Assembly: GCF_014647855.1 (NCBI RefSeq)
Contig: NZ_BMPZ01000002.1
Location: 434,001 to 498,000, forward strand
From: Shewanella gelidii
Lineage (GTDB): Bacteria > Pseudomonadota > Gammaproteobacteria > Enterobacterales > Shewanellaceae
Direction of reading: 5' to 3'
DNA: 64,000 nt
The notes under the pieces are model-generated. The model saw only the letters and a program-made list of their open reading frames with translations. It was not told where the DNA came from and did no database searches. The position numbers were made by a program, and so were the translations under genes. Positions 1 to 8,575 of this stretch are shown here, in pieces (within the stretch, counting starts at the first letter, position 1; every line of letters starts with the position of its first letter).

Positions 1-2
1 AT

Positions 3-200
3 CTTGCGATTGACTTGATTGGTTTCCCTGGACCTTGGAAAGACTTCTTTGAACTCAACACCTATAAATTATTTAAGCGAGCTGGTGTAGAAGTCTTACC
101 GGTGAGCTATGGCTTATGGGTTGTCGATAAAGAAGCCTGTATTCAGCAAATAGCGACAAAATTGAATGTAAGTTTGAACCAAAGTGTGCCTGTTGTGTAA
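3..200 (+). CDS. C-terminal fragment of an unidentified protein
   Basis: An open frame enters from the left edge and stops at 198-200, so only about 65 C-terminal residues are visible; the true start lies outside the window. The tail reads as a compact alpha/beta segment (a hydrophobic strand with IDLIGFPGPW, then a Leu/Val-rich stretch and a closing helix). It resembles the last strand-helix unit of restriction-endonuclease-fold domains found at the ends of some superfamily I helicases, but that is a weak impression and no catalytic motif is present. I do not recognise the family. It is not close enough to the cyclase gene at 471 to infer an operon. Confidence 0.5.
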   Translation, partial: LAIDLIGFPGPWKDFFELNTYKLFKRAGVEVLPVSYGLWVVDKEACIQQIATKLNVSLNQSVPVV

Positions 201-470
201 GCGTGCTTGTTGAGCTAATGGACGGGAAATTGTTATGGATTTCGCTTGGTAGTCCCTCGGTGAGGCATGAATCAAAAGTCGAACCCTACTTTTGATAAAT
301 TGAAAATATGCTTGCGAGCGGTTAAGTTTAAAACAAGCTTGAGAGTGCTTGAGCTTAAAATGAATCACCTTAATTACGGCAGGTCAAGAGCCTTGCATCT
401 TCATGCAAAGACCGAAGCCTTTTACGCAAGAGATGTAGAATCGATAAATATATTCAGTAAGGATTAGCTG

Positions 471-1541
471 ATGCGAAGAACGGATACAACGCTTTTAGAA
501 CAAATGCGGATTAATGATGAGGAGATCAACACGCGTATGAAGCTGCTTGATCTTGATGAAGCATCACTAACGCTGATAGCCAATCAAAAGCATTTAATTG
601 AAACAAATATTGATCTCATTGTTGAAGAATTTTACCAGCGTCAAACCAGCGTTGAAGAAATCTCTCTATTGATTGGTGATGCCGATACGCTGCAGCGGTT
701 AACGAATGCTCAGCGTCGCTATGTATTGGATTTGTTTTCTGGGATCTATGACGGTGAATATGTGAACAACCGATTGCGGATTGGTCTCGTCCATAAGCGG
801 ATCGGTGTTGAACCTAAATTGTATTTGTCAGCGGTTAAAACCCTGAAAGGTTTGATAGTTAGCATTTTGCGGGACAATATTAAAGATCAAGATCTGCTCT
901 ATGACACAGTCACTGCATTGAACGGGCTCATCTTTTTTGATACGACCCTAGTTTTTGATACCTACATTGACAGCCTCGTCGGTGAAATCGAATCTGCCAA
1001 ACGCAAGACAGAGGCGTACGCAAAAAGCCTAGAAGCCAAAGTGCAGGAGCGTACTAAACAGCTTGAGGCACAAGCGAAAATCGATCCTTTAACCGGAATT
1101 TCCAATCAACGGGCCATGCAAGAAGGGTTGCGGCGAGAAATGTCTTCGGCCAAACGCCGTGGGACGGAGCTATCGCTGGTATATTTTGACGTGGACAAAT
1201 TTAAATTGGTGAACGATCAGCAAGGGCATATCAAAGGAGATGAAATGCTCAAGCATATTGGTCAAGCGATGAAAGAGAGTGTGCGTGAAGTGGACATTTG
1301 TTGTCGTTACGGTGGCGATGAGTTTTGCTTGATATTACCTGAGTGCAAATTGATTGATGCAGCACGGATTTGCCAATACATCATCGATAGATATGAAAAA
1401 CGTTATCCGGATTCTTCTCTTAGTATGGGGATTGCGAGCCTGAAACCAGATGACCAATTTGATGATGAGCAGCTCATCCGCTTGGCCGACGAGCAGATGT
1501 ACCTCGCGAAAGCCTGCGAAGGTTCAAAAATTTGTTATTGA
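471..1541 (+). CDS. Globin-coupled diguanylate cyclase (GGDEF)
   Basis: Makes cyclic di-GMP from two GTP, probably in response to oxygen or another haem ligand. The first ~170 of 356 residues look like the protoglobin-type sensor of globin-coupled sensors: the helix with IGLVHKRIGVEPKLY carries the expected proximal histidine at about residue 108. A charged helical linker (about 175-203, coiled-coil-like) leads to a GGDEF domain beginning at DPLTG. The active-site GGDEF is intact at 281-285, and an RxxD product-inhibition site (REVD) lies five residues before it, so an active, feedback-inhibited enzyme is expected. No membrane segment is visible, so it should be cytoplasmic. AGGA lies upstream of the ATG. 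No EAL domain. Confidence 0.92.
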   Translation: MRRTDTTLLEQMRINDEEINTRMKLLDLDEASLTLIANQKHLIETNIDLIVEEFYQRQTSVEEISLLIGDADTLQRLTNAQRRYVLDLFSGIYDGEYVNNRLRIGLVHKRIGVEPKLYLSAVKTLKGLIVSILRDNIKDQDLLYDTVTALNGLIFFDTTLVFDTYIDSLVGEIESAKRKTEAYAKSLEAKVQERTKQLEAQAKIDPLTGISNQRAMQEGLRREMSSAKRRGTELSLVYFDVDKFKLVNDQQGHIKGDEMLKHIGQAMKESVREVDICCRYGGDEFCLILPECKLIDAARICQYIIDRYEKRYPDSSLSMGIASLKPDDQFDDEQLIRLADEQMYLAKACEGSKICY

Positions 1542-1567
1542 TCAGTATGGACAATTTCTCTTGAGTG

Positions 1568-1609
1568 ATGGCAATGTTTATTGCCATAGTTTATGAGCAT
1601 AAACTATGG
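1568..1609 (+). other. Two overlapping, mutually exclusive hairpins
   Basis: ATGGCAAT/ATTGCCAT (1568-1575 with 1580-1587) forms an 8-bp stem with a 4-nt loop. CCATAGTTTATG/CATAAACTATGG (1584-1595 with 1598-1609) forms a 12-bp stem with a 2-nt spacer. They share 1584-1587, so both cannot form fully at once. They lie just after the cyclase stop codon and have no U-tract, so a simple intrinsic terminator is not supported. Confidence 0.6.
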
Positions 1610-1611
1610 AA

Positions 1612-1645
1612 TTTGAGCTTTGAGCTTTGAGCTTTGAGCTTTGAG
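1612..1645 (+). repeat. Heptanucleotide tandem repeat, about 4.9 copies
   Basis: The unit TTTGAGC is repeated head to tail four times and followed by a partial TTTGAG copy, all copies identical. It is intergenic, between the cyclase gene and the methyltransferase gene, and directly follows the double hairpin. Perfect short repeats of this kind can change copy number by slippage. Confidence 0.9.
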
Positions 1646-1663
1646 AAAATAAAGGCGTTTTTC

Positions 1664-1683
1664 CAATCCCATTATTGGGATTG
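1664..1683 (+). other. Intergenic hairpin
   Basis: CAATCCCA (1664-1671) and TGGGATTG (1676-1683) form a perfect 8-bp stem with the loop TTAT. No U-run follows. It is the third inverted repeat in the 1568-1683 stretch between two genes. Confidence 0.5.
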
Positions 1684-1810
1684 AACCGTATATAGACAAA
1701 AGCTATTTATATCGGTAACTGCAACAGAGATTCTTGAGTGTGTAGACAGGCGTCATGGGCATTGCTGTGATATGATCTTCACACTTGTTTATCGCTGAGT
1801 TCTACTGCTT

Positions 1811-3301
1811 TTGGAATCTGAATTTTCCCGTCTGTTTCACCAACTGGATACCCTATTACTGCAAAGTCGTTGTTTGTGGCAAGTCGCTCCCTTTGAAGCG
1901 AAGGGCTTACCATGGGAGGGTGATTTTCCCGCATTAAGTCAGGTGGTTTGGGCGATCGAAGATGCCCAGATTGATGATATCGATCGCGATGCCGAACAGT
2001 TAATAAAGAAGTTACTGCCTGCACTCAAACAAGATGTCTCCCAACAGGTACAAACCCAAAGGAGTGCTAGTGGAACTCGCGCTGACAAGTTAGATTGGCG
2101 TTGGCATTTGTTTCAGGGAACGTGGGATCAAGTGGCTGGGGGAAGCAGCATCCATTGCGACCAGTCTATAGCGCACCCTGATGTATCTCATTCAACGGCA
2201 AGTCATTTTACTTCCCAGCAGTTGAGTCGCCTCAGCGCAGGAATTAAAGGGCGTAAATGGCAACAAATTTGCGCGTTTAGTGATGCCATCAGTCAATTCA
2301 GTGATGGCTATCTAAACCGTCAATACTCGCAGCAGAACGATGATATTCAAGGCGAGAATGTATCTAGCCTTTGTCAGAATAAGCTTCTTCAAAACAAATT
2401 TCCTCAAAACAAGTCTCTTCACAATCAGTCCAGTGATTCGCGGCCGGTTCTCGAATGGTGTGCGGGGAAAGGGCATTTAGGGCGTTTATTGGCGAGTCGT
2501 TTTCAGGTGCCAGTGGTTAGCTTGGAGTGGCAAGCGCAATTATGTGATGCCGGGGAGCAATTGGCATTGCAAAAACAATTACCGCAAACTTTTATCTGTG
2601 CTGATGCATTTCAACTGCACCCAAGCCCATTTAAATGTCGGCAGCATGCAGTTGCTTTGCATGCTTGTGGTGATTTACATGTGACATTGCTAAAGCAAGC
2701 GAGCCAAGCGCAGACCCAAGCGGTTAGCCTTTCGCCTTGCTGTTATCATTTGATCCAACATAAAACCTATCAACCAATATCAGAAGTGGCTCAAGCGAGC
2801 GCAATGCGGCTTAGTCGCCGTGATTTACAATTGCCATTACAACAAAGCGTGATCGCTAACCCCAAGCAACAGGCTCTTCGATTACAAGAAGTGGCTTGGC
2901 GGCTTGCTTTTGATAGTTTGCAGCGGCAAACGCGAGGCGTGGATGAATATTTACCCATCCCCACAGTCAAGCAAAGCCAGTTAAGTGGTAACTTTGTTGA
3001 GTTTTGCCATTGGGCTGCTGCTCAGAAAAATCTGGAGCTGAACCCCGCGATAGATTTTGATGCATTTCTGTTATTGGGTATTCAGCGGCAGCGCTTAACG
3101 CGCCGGATTGATCTGGTGGCCCACTTGTTCCGGCCAATTATAGAGCTGTGGTTGCTACTTGATCGATGCTGTTTTCTGGAAGAGCAGGGCTATTGCGTTT
3201 CGTTACAAGCGTTTTGTGACGTTCAGTTAACCCCTAGAAATGCTTTAATTCATGCAACATGGCACAAGAGTGAGCAAAGCTTTGCTGTAAATGATGGATA
3301 A
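1811..3301 (+). CDS. SAM-dependent methyltransferase (Methyltransf_32-like)
   Basis: The C-terminal half carries a Rossmann methyltransferase fold: motif I as VLEWCAGKGHLGRLLA at about residue 213, an acidic strand end (VVSLEWQ), then ALHACGD and SPCCYH, the last typical of this family. The substrate is unknown; RNA or small-molecule methylation are both possible. The first ~200 residues show no domain I recognise and end in a low-complexity pentapeptide-like run (xxQNK units) encoded by 15-bp repeats. The frame opens at a TTG at 1811 without a convincing ribosome site, so the start is uncertain; a later start is possible. 496 residues from TTG. Confidence 0.75.
   Translation: MESEFSRLFHQLDTLLLQSRCLWQVAPFEAKGLPWEGDFPALSQVVWAIEDAQIDDIDRDAEQLIKKLLPALKQDVSQQVQTQRSASGTRADKLDWRWHLFQGTWDQVAGGSSIHCDQSIAHPDVSHSTASHFTSQQLSRLSAGIKGRKWQQICAFSDAISQFSDGYLNRQYSQQNDDIQGENVSSLCQNKLLQNKFPQNKSLHNQSSDSRPVLEWCAGKGHLGRLLASRFQVPVVSLEWQAQLCDAGEQLALQKQLPQTFICADAFQLHPSPFKCRQHAVALHACGDLHVTLLKQASQAQTQAVSLSPCCYHLIQHKTYQPISEVAQASAMRLSRRDLQLPLQQSVIANPKQQALRLQEVAWRLAFDSLQRQTRGVDEYLPIPTVKQSQLSGNFVEFCHWAAAQKNLELNPAIDFDAFLLLGIQRQRLTRRIDLVAHLFRPIIELWLLLDRCCFLEEQGYCVSLQAFCDVQLTPRNALIHATWHKSEQSFAVNDG
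2375..2428 (+). repeat. Degenerate 15-bp repeats within the methyltransferase gene
   Basis: Three to four imperfect 15-base units encode LLQNK, FPQNK and SLHNQ, preceded by a QNK. They lie directly before the methyltransferase fold and look like a linker that grew by in-frame duplication. Confidence 0.6.
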
Positions 3302-3525
3302 CATGATGTTTCTTCAGTTTTATTCTTTGATTTTCTGATTAAATCTAGATGCTGTAGAATGTGCTGCAAATGAAAATAGTGCTGACAAGGCTTTTGAACG
3401 AGCTACTAATTTGGGTTTTTTATTGAATCATTCGCCTTTTCTTGTTCAAATGTCGCACCAGTTAAGAATAACAATTAAGTACCGGGTGAATATGACCGGG
3501 TATTGTGAGTAAATAAAACAGTTTC

Positions 3526-4575
3526 ATGAAATATTCCCGCGTGTTTATTAATAGCCTGGCATACGAACTGGCCCCTGAAGTAGTTTCCAGTTCAGATTTG
3601 GAAACTCGTTTGACCCCGCTTTATCAAAAGTTTCGCATTCCAATGGGGCAATTGGCTGCTTTGACCGGTATTACCGAGCGTCGCTGGTGGCCGAAAGGTC
3701 ATCGGTTGTCCGATGGTGCAATTGCTGCTGCGCAGAAGTCTGTCCGAGAAACTGGCATTGATGTCGCAGACATTGGCGCATTGGTATATACCGGTGTGTG
3801 CCGTGATCAGCACGAACCAGCGACGGCTTGTCGTATTGCCGCCGAGCTTGGGGTGTCTCAAGACACTGCGATTTATGACATCAGTAACGCCTGCTTAGGT
3901 GTTTTATCTGGGATCTTAGATATCGCAAATCGTATTGAGCTTGGGCAAATAAAAGCTGGCATGGTTGTATCTTGTGAATCAGCGCGGGATATTGTTGATG
4001 TGACCATTGATAATATGTTGCAAGAGCCAACGATGCCTAATTTTGCACAATCACTGGCGACTTTGACCGGTGGATCAGGTGCGGTGGCCGTTATTTTGAC
4101 CGATGGCAGCTTACCCCTTGTGAATGATCGTCAGCACCAGTTGCTGGGAGCAAGCCATTTATCGGCACCCGAGCATCACAACTTGTGTCAGTGGGGATTA
4201 CAGGAAGCTGGCCAGAAACTTTACCGTGAATTTATGCGTACCGATGCTGTCTCTTTGTTGAAAGAAGGCGTTGGGTTAGCGAAATCAACATGGGATCACT
4301 TCTTGGTTCAACGGGACTGGGTCGTCGAGCAAGTGGATAAAGTGATTTGCCACCAAGTGGGAGCTTCTAACCGTAAGCAAGTGTTAAGTGCATTAAATAT
4401 TCCGGTAGAGAAAGAGTTTCCAACCTACCAACGTCTAGGCAATATGGGCACGGTTTCCTTACCCGTGACCGCCGCAATGGCGCATGACCAAGGCTTTTTG
4501 AAGCGTGGCGATCAAGTCAGTTTCCTCGGTATTGGTAGCGGACTAAACTGCATGATGCTTGGTATTAAGTGGTAA
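3526..4575 (+). CDS. oleA: OleA, thiolase-fold acyl-CoA condensing enzyme
   Basis: First step of long-chain olefin synthesis: non-decarboxylative Claisen condensation of two fatty acyl-CoAs to a 2-alkyl-3-ketoacid. The 349-residue protein has the thiolase layout with nucleophile Cys123 in ISNACLGVLSG, Glu97 in RDQHEPAT, His276 in ICHQVGAS and Asn306 in RLGNMGT. The Glu-to-Cys distance (26 residues) equals that in characterised Xanthomonas OleA, which separates it from FabH. oleB, oleC and oleD follow on the same strand, which confirms the assignment. In Shewanella this pathway makes a polyunsaturated C31 hydrocarbon; the exact product here is inferred. A hairpin separates it from oleB. Confidence 0.95.
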   Translation: MKYSRVFINSLAYELAPEVVSSSDLETRLTPLYQKFRIPMGQLAALTGITERRWWPKGHRLSDGAIAAAQKSVRETGIDVADIGALVYTGVCRDQHEPATACRIAAELGVSQDTAIYDISNACLGVLSGILDIANRIELGQIKAGMVVSCESARDIVDVTIDNMLQEPTMPNFAQSLATLTGGSGAVAVILTDGSLPLVNDRQHQLLGASHLSAPEHHNLCQWGLQEAGQKLYREFMRTDAVSLLKEGVGLAKSTWDHFLVQRDWVVEQVDKVICHQVGASNRKQVLSALNIPVEKEFPTYQRLGNMGTVSLPVTAAMAHDQGFLKRGDQVSFLGIGSGLNCMMLGIKW

Positions 4576-4630
4576 AGCTGCGGCTTGATTGAACAGATTA
4601 ATTCGACCTTATTAGTTAAAGAATAAACGT

Positions 4631-4677
4631 AACCCCAGAATTTCACTCACGCCAATTGCAAGAGTAAGTCTGGGGTT
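4631..4677 (+). promoter_or_regulatory. Hairpin between oleA and oleB
   Basis: AACCCCAGA (4631-4639) and TCTGGGGTT (4669-4677) are exact inverted complements with a 29-nt loop, ending 19 bases before the oleB ATG and followed by AATTATAAT. It could be a partial terminator, an mRNA end-protecting structure or a translational control element; no long U-tract follows. Confidence 0.5.
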
Positions 4678-4696
4678 AATTATAATAGGAAACGTC

Positions 4697-5608
4697 ATGT
4701 TGGACGCTCTGCTTCCCTTTAAGCGAAACTTTCTCGACCGCAATGGTCATAAGCTGCATTACATCAACGAGGGGCAAGGTGAACCCGTCGTGATGGTACA
4801 CGGTAACCCTAGCTGGTCGTTTTACTATCGTAATCTCGTGACTGCTTTAGCCGATACACATCAATGCGTTGTGCCTGATCATATTGGTACAGGCTTATCT
4901 GATAAGCCCGATGACCAAGGTTATGATTATACCTTAAGCTGCCGTATCGATGATTTAGAGGCGCTGCTTGAGAGTTTAAATATTCGAGAGAATATCACCC
5001 TGGTTGTACATGATTGGGGGGGGATGATTGGCATGGGTTACGCAGCGCGACATCCAGATAGAATTAAACAGCTGGTATTTCTCAATACGGCAGCATTTCA
5101 TTTGCCTTCAAGCAAGCCGTTTCCTCTTGGATTGCGCATTTGTCGTGATACCTTATTGGGAACGCTTCTGGTGCGAGGGCTGAATGCATTTTCATCTGCT
5201 GCATCCTATGTGGGAGTCAAGCGTAAACCTATGGCTGCCGATATTCGTAAAGCTTATGTGGCTCCCTTTAACTCGTGGGCGAATCGAATTTCTACTTTGC
5301 GGTTTGTGCAAGATATTCCATTAAAGCCCGGAGATCGTAACTACCAACTCGTTACCGACATTGAGAATAGCTTGTCACAGTTTGCAGAGGCACAAGTGCC
5401 GACTTTAATTTGTTGGGGTTTGCAAGATTTTGTCTTTGATAAGCACTTCCTTGATGTCTGGAAGCAAAAAATGCCCCATGCGCAAATTCATGAGTTTGCT
5501 GATTGTGGTCATTATATTCTAGAAGATGCGGCGGAAGAGGTGATTGGTCATATTCAAGACTTTCTGTCTAACCATGAAGCCAAAGAGGTCCCTGGGGAGG
5601 CAGATTAA
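4697..5608 (+). CDS. oleB: OleB, alpha/beta-hydrolase beta-lactone decarboxylase
   Basis: Final olefin-forming step: it opens and decarboxylates the cis-beta-lactone made by OleC. The 303-residue protein looks like a haloalkane dehalogenase. It has the oxyanion motif VHGNPSW, an aspartate nucleophile (Asp106) in [10 protein letters not shown] instead of the usual serine, and a catalytic histidine in [10 protein letters not shown] near the C-terminus. The nucleophile elbow and position between oleA and oleC distinguish it from ordinary dehalogenases. A TAGGA ribosome site precedes the ATG. Its stop overlaps the oleC start (TAATG), indicating translational coupling. Confidence 0.93.
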   Translation: MLDALLPFKRNFLDRNGHKLHYINEGQGEPVVMVHGNPSWSFYYRNLVTALADTHQCVVPDHIGTGLSDKPDDQGYDYTLSCRIDDLEALLESLNIRENITLVVHDWGGMIGMGYAARHPDRIKQLVFLNTAAFHLPSSKPFPLGLRICRDTLLGTLLVRGLNAFSSAASYVGVKRKPMAADIRKAYVAPFNSWANRISTLRFVQDIPLKPGDRNYQLVTDIENSLSQFAEAQVPTLICWGLQDFVFDKHFLDVWKQKMPHAQIHEFADCGHYILEDAAEEVIGHIQDFLSNHEAKEVPGEAD

Positions 5609-7425
5609 TGCCCCGAAAACAAACCCATGCTCCCCAAATCAACACATCGTCGATGACCGATAGCGGCAAAGCCAATCTTTGCCGTCATCTACGTCATGCT
5701 GCAAAGCACTTTCCCGAGCAACTGGCTGTCGCTGTGCAATCTCATCCCCGTCGGTTTGGCCGCAAGGCGACCACGGCTCAATATGCTGAACTCAACTTTG
5801 GTGAGCTTCATCGCCGCAGTGATCAGCTCGCTTTTGCCCTGAATCAGCAGGGCTTAAAAGCTGGGATGAAAGCTGTGCTAATGGTAACGCCTAGCCTTGA
5901 ATTTTTTGAATTGACGTTTGCCCTATTTAAAGCGGGTATTGTTCCCATCTTGGTCGACCCAGGAATGGGAGTGAAAAACCTACAGCAGTGTTTTATTGAG
6001 TCTGCACCGGATGCATTTATTGGGATCCCCAAAGCTCATCTCGCTCGAAAATTATTTGCTTGGGGCAAAGCAAGTATTCGACACCGAGTGATGGTTGGTG
6101 ACCATTCTCCAGCTGAACGTCTATTGGCAGCGGTGATGGCTTGTGATACCAGTTATCGTGAAATGATGCGCCAGCCAAATTTAGCTGAGTACCCTATGGT
6201 GACGAAGCAAGATGCGGACATGGCGGCAATATTGTTTACCAGCGGGAGCACGGGAACGCCAAAAGGCGTGGTATACAGCCATCAAATGTTTGAAGCGCAA
6301 ATTGATGCGTTAGCGCGAGATTACCAAATTAAGCCTGGTGAGCGAGATTTGGCGACATTTCCTCTATTTTCTTTGTTTGGTCCTGCGCTAGGGATGGCAT
6401 CGATAGTGCCCGATATGGATGCCAGTAAGCCGATCACCGCAAACCCTGACTATCTATTTGCTGCCATTGAAGCATACCAATGCAGCAATATGTTTGTGAA
6501 TCCAGCCTTGATTGAGCGGTTAGGCCAAGCAGGTGTGCGTTTGGATGCGACACCGCCAAGGCAGCTTTCCAGTATCCAGCGAGTGATTTCCGCGGGGGCA
6601 CCAGCCACAATTGCATCCATTGAGCGTTTTAGCAAAATGCTCAACCCTGGGGTAGAAGTCTTAAATTCCTATGGTGCCACTGAATCTTTGCCCTTGAGTA
6701 AAATCGGCAGTAAGGCGTTATTTGAAACCACGGCTAAGACAGATAATGGTGGCGGAATTTGTGTCGGCTCGCCGATATCTGGCGTTGAAATTGACATCAT
6801 TGCCATTGATGAATCTGATATTGTGCAATGGCAAGATGCGCAGCGGCTCCCTCCAAATCAAATCGGAGAAATTGTGGTCAAAGGTCCCATGGTGAGTCAA
6901 AGCTACTATTGTCGGGAGAGTGCGACTCTGGCTGCTAAAATTCAAGATGGTGACTCTATTCGTCATCGTATGGGAGATCTAGGCTATTTAGACGATAAAG
7001 GCTTGCTATGGATGTGCGGTCGTAAGGCCCACCGAGTTGATGTTGCCATTTATTCTCATGCGGATTTTGATGGCGAACAATGTGACGGTGCCAGTGGCAA
7101 TTCAGCGGGTATAAAACGCTATTTTTCCATTCCTTGTGAGCGCATTATCAATACACACCCCAAAGTAAAGCGTTCAGCATTGGTCGCTATAAAAATTGCC
7201 GAGGTGACGACTCCGCTGATCTGTATCGAATTGAGTCAAGAGGTGAGCTGTGATGAAACCGGCAAGCTTTACAATGAATTATGTCATTTGGCTTCAAAGC
7301 ACCCTCAAACCAATGGCATTGACCGCTTTTTAATCCATCCTGATTTCCCAGTAGATATTCGCCACAATGCGAAAATATTCCGTGAAAAATTAGCGGTTTG
7401 GGCACAAAAATACGCAAAGGAATAA
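5608..7425 (+). CDS. oleC: OleC, ATP-dependent beta-lactone synthetase
   Basis: Member of the ANL (AMP-binding) superfamily that adenylates the beta-hydroxy acid from OleD and closes it to a beta-lactone. The 605-residue protein has the ATP-binding loop [11 protein letters not shown] at about 210-220, a NSYGATES adenine-binding motif near 360 and the [10 protein letters not shown] acidic motif. The Ole enzymes OleB, OleC and OleD form a large complex in other bacteria. The start ATG overlaps the oleB stop by one base; oleD begins three bases after its stop. Confidence 0.94.
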   Translation: MPRKQTHAPQINTSSMTDSGKANLCRHLRHAAKHFPEQLAVAVQSHPRRFGRKATTAQYAELNFGELHRRSDQLAFALNQQGLKAGMKAVLMVTPSLEFFELTFALFKAGIVPILVDPGMGVKNLQQCFIESAPDAFIGIPKAHLARKLFAWGKASIRHRVMVGDHSPAERLLAAVMACDTSYREMMRQPNLAEYPMVTKQDADMAAILFTSGSTGTPKGVVYSHQMFEAQIDALARDYQIKPGERDLATFPLFSLFGPALGMASIVPDMDASKPITANPDYLFAAIEAYQCSNMFVNPALIERLGQAGVRLDATPPRQLSSIQRVISAGAPATIASIERFSKMLNPGVEVLNSYGATESLPLSKIGSKALFETTAKTDNGGGICVGSPISGVEIDIIAIDESDIVQWQDAQRLPPNQIGEIVVKGPMVSQSYYCRESATLAAKIQDGDSIRHRMGDLGYLDDKGLLWMCGRKAHRVDVAIYSHADFDGEQCDGASGNSAGIKRYFSIPCERIINTHPKVKRSALVAIKIAEVTTPLICIELSQEVSCDETGKLYNELCHLASKHPQTNGIDRFLIHPDFPVDIRHNAKIFREKLAVWAQKYAKE

Positions 7426-7428
7426 CCA

Positions 7429-8502
7429 ATGGTTGCGACGGAACTTCCCTTACATCCGCTTGAAGTCGAAGTATTAAAAGCTTTAAAACCCAAGGTAAAG
7501 CGCGTATTTGTGACTGGGGCGGGAGGGTTTTTAGGGAAATCTATTTGCTTACGTCTATTGTCTCAAGGCATCAAAGTGACGGGCTTTGCACGATCTAGCT
7601 ACCCAGAAATGACAGCTCTTGGAGTGGATATGCGCCAAGGCGATATCGCCAATGCAGCCGAATTAGAACGAGCCATGCAAGGATGTGATTTAGTTTTTCA
7701 TGTGGCTTCTAAAGCCGGAGTTTGGGGGAGCAAAGCGAGTTATTTCTCACCTAATGTGGCGGGTGCAACGCATATTGTTCAAGCATGCCAAGCGCTTAAT
7801 ATTCATTATTTGGTGTACACCAGTACGCCGAGTGTAACCTTTGATGGCCAAGATGAGTCTGGGATCGATGAGTCTACGCCTTATGCAGAACATTTTTTAA
7901 ATCATTATGGTGAGTCGAAAGCGATTGCTGAGCAGCTGATGCTTAATGCCAATTCAGCGAGGCTAAAGACAGTTGCATTGCGTCCGCACCTGATTTGGGG
8001 CCCGGAAGACCCACACCTCGTGCCGCGTGTTATCGAGAGAGCAAAAGCTGGTCGGTTAAAGTTAGTGGGACAGCAAGACAAGTTAGTTGATACTATTTTT
8101 GTCGATAACGCAGCATATGCTCATCTACTTGCGGCTTTAGAGTTAATGTCACCAGATTCTAAATGTGCAGGTAAAGCTTACTACCTGAGTAACGACGAAC
8201 CCATTACGATGGCAAAAATGCTTAATCGAATTCTTGCCGCAGCGGCTTTGCCACCGGTATCAAAGCGTGTACCGGCACGGTTGGCGTATGCCGTGGGTTC
8301 AGTATTAGAAATCCTCTATCGTGCTTTAGGGAAGCAACAGGAGCCGATGATGACGCGTTTTGTCGCGCGGCAGCTATCAACGAGTCACTATTTTGATATT
8401 AGTGCGGCAAAGAATGATCTGAATTACTCACCTTTAATCTCGATGGATGAGGGGATGAAGCGATTACAGGATTGGCTTCAAGGAGAAGCGCTAAGATCAT
8501 AA
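7429..8502 (+). CDS. oleD: OleD, NAD(P)H-dependent 2-alkyl-3-ketoacid reductase
   Basis: Reduces the OleA product to the 2-alkyl-3-hydroxy acid that OleC cyclises. An extended short-chain dehydrogenase of 357 residues: N-terminal nucleotide-binding TGAGGFLG at 29-36, a strand with HVASKAGVWG, and the catalytic YxxxK as Tyr160/Lys164 in HYGESKAIAEQ. It is the last gene of the ole operon; AAGGA precedes the ATG, and a strong terminator follows 13 bases after the stop. Confidence 0.94.
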   Translation: MVATELPLHPLEVEVLKALKPKVKRVFVTGAGGFLGKSICLRLLSQGIKVTGFARSSYPEMTALGVDMRQGDIANAAELERAMQGCDLVFHVASKAGVWGSKASYFSPNVAGATHIVQACQALNIHYLVYTSTPSVTFDGQDESGIDESTPYAEHFLNHYGESKAIAEQLMLNANSARLKTVALRPHLIWGPEDPHLVPRVIERAKAGRLKLVGQQDKLVDTIFVDNAAYAHLLAALELMSPDSKCAGKAYYLSNDEPITMAKMLNRILAAAALPPVSKRVPARLAYAVGSVLEILYRALGKQQEPMMTRFVARQLSTSHYFDISAAKNDLNYSPLISMDEGMKRLQDWLQGEALRS

Positions 8503-8515
8503 TGTATGAATTGAT

Positions 8516-8545
8516 GAAAAAGGACGCGCAAGGCGTCCTTTTTTC
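8516..8545. terminator. Intrinsic terminator, oleD / panP-like gene (bidirectional)
   Basis: AGGACGC/GCGTCCT stem (8521-8527 with 8533-8539), flanked by A5 upstream and T6 downstream. It serves oleD on the plus strand and, read the other way, the decarboxylase gene that ends at 8576. Confidence 0.9.
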
Positions 8546-8575
8546 ATAGGGATTTATCGACTAGCCTTCATTTGC

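Noticed and set aside
267-467. 66-codon frame ending just before the cyclase gene
   Set aside because: No clear ribosome site or family resemblance; its position looks coincidental.
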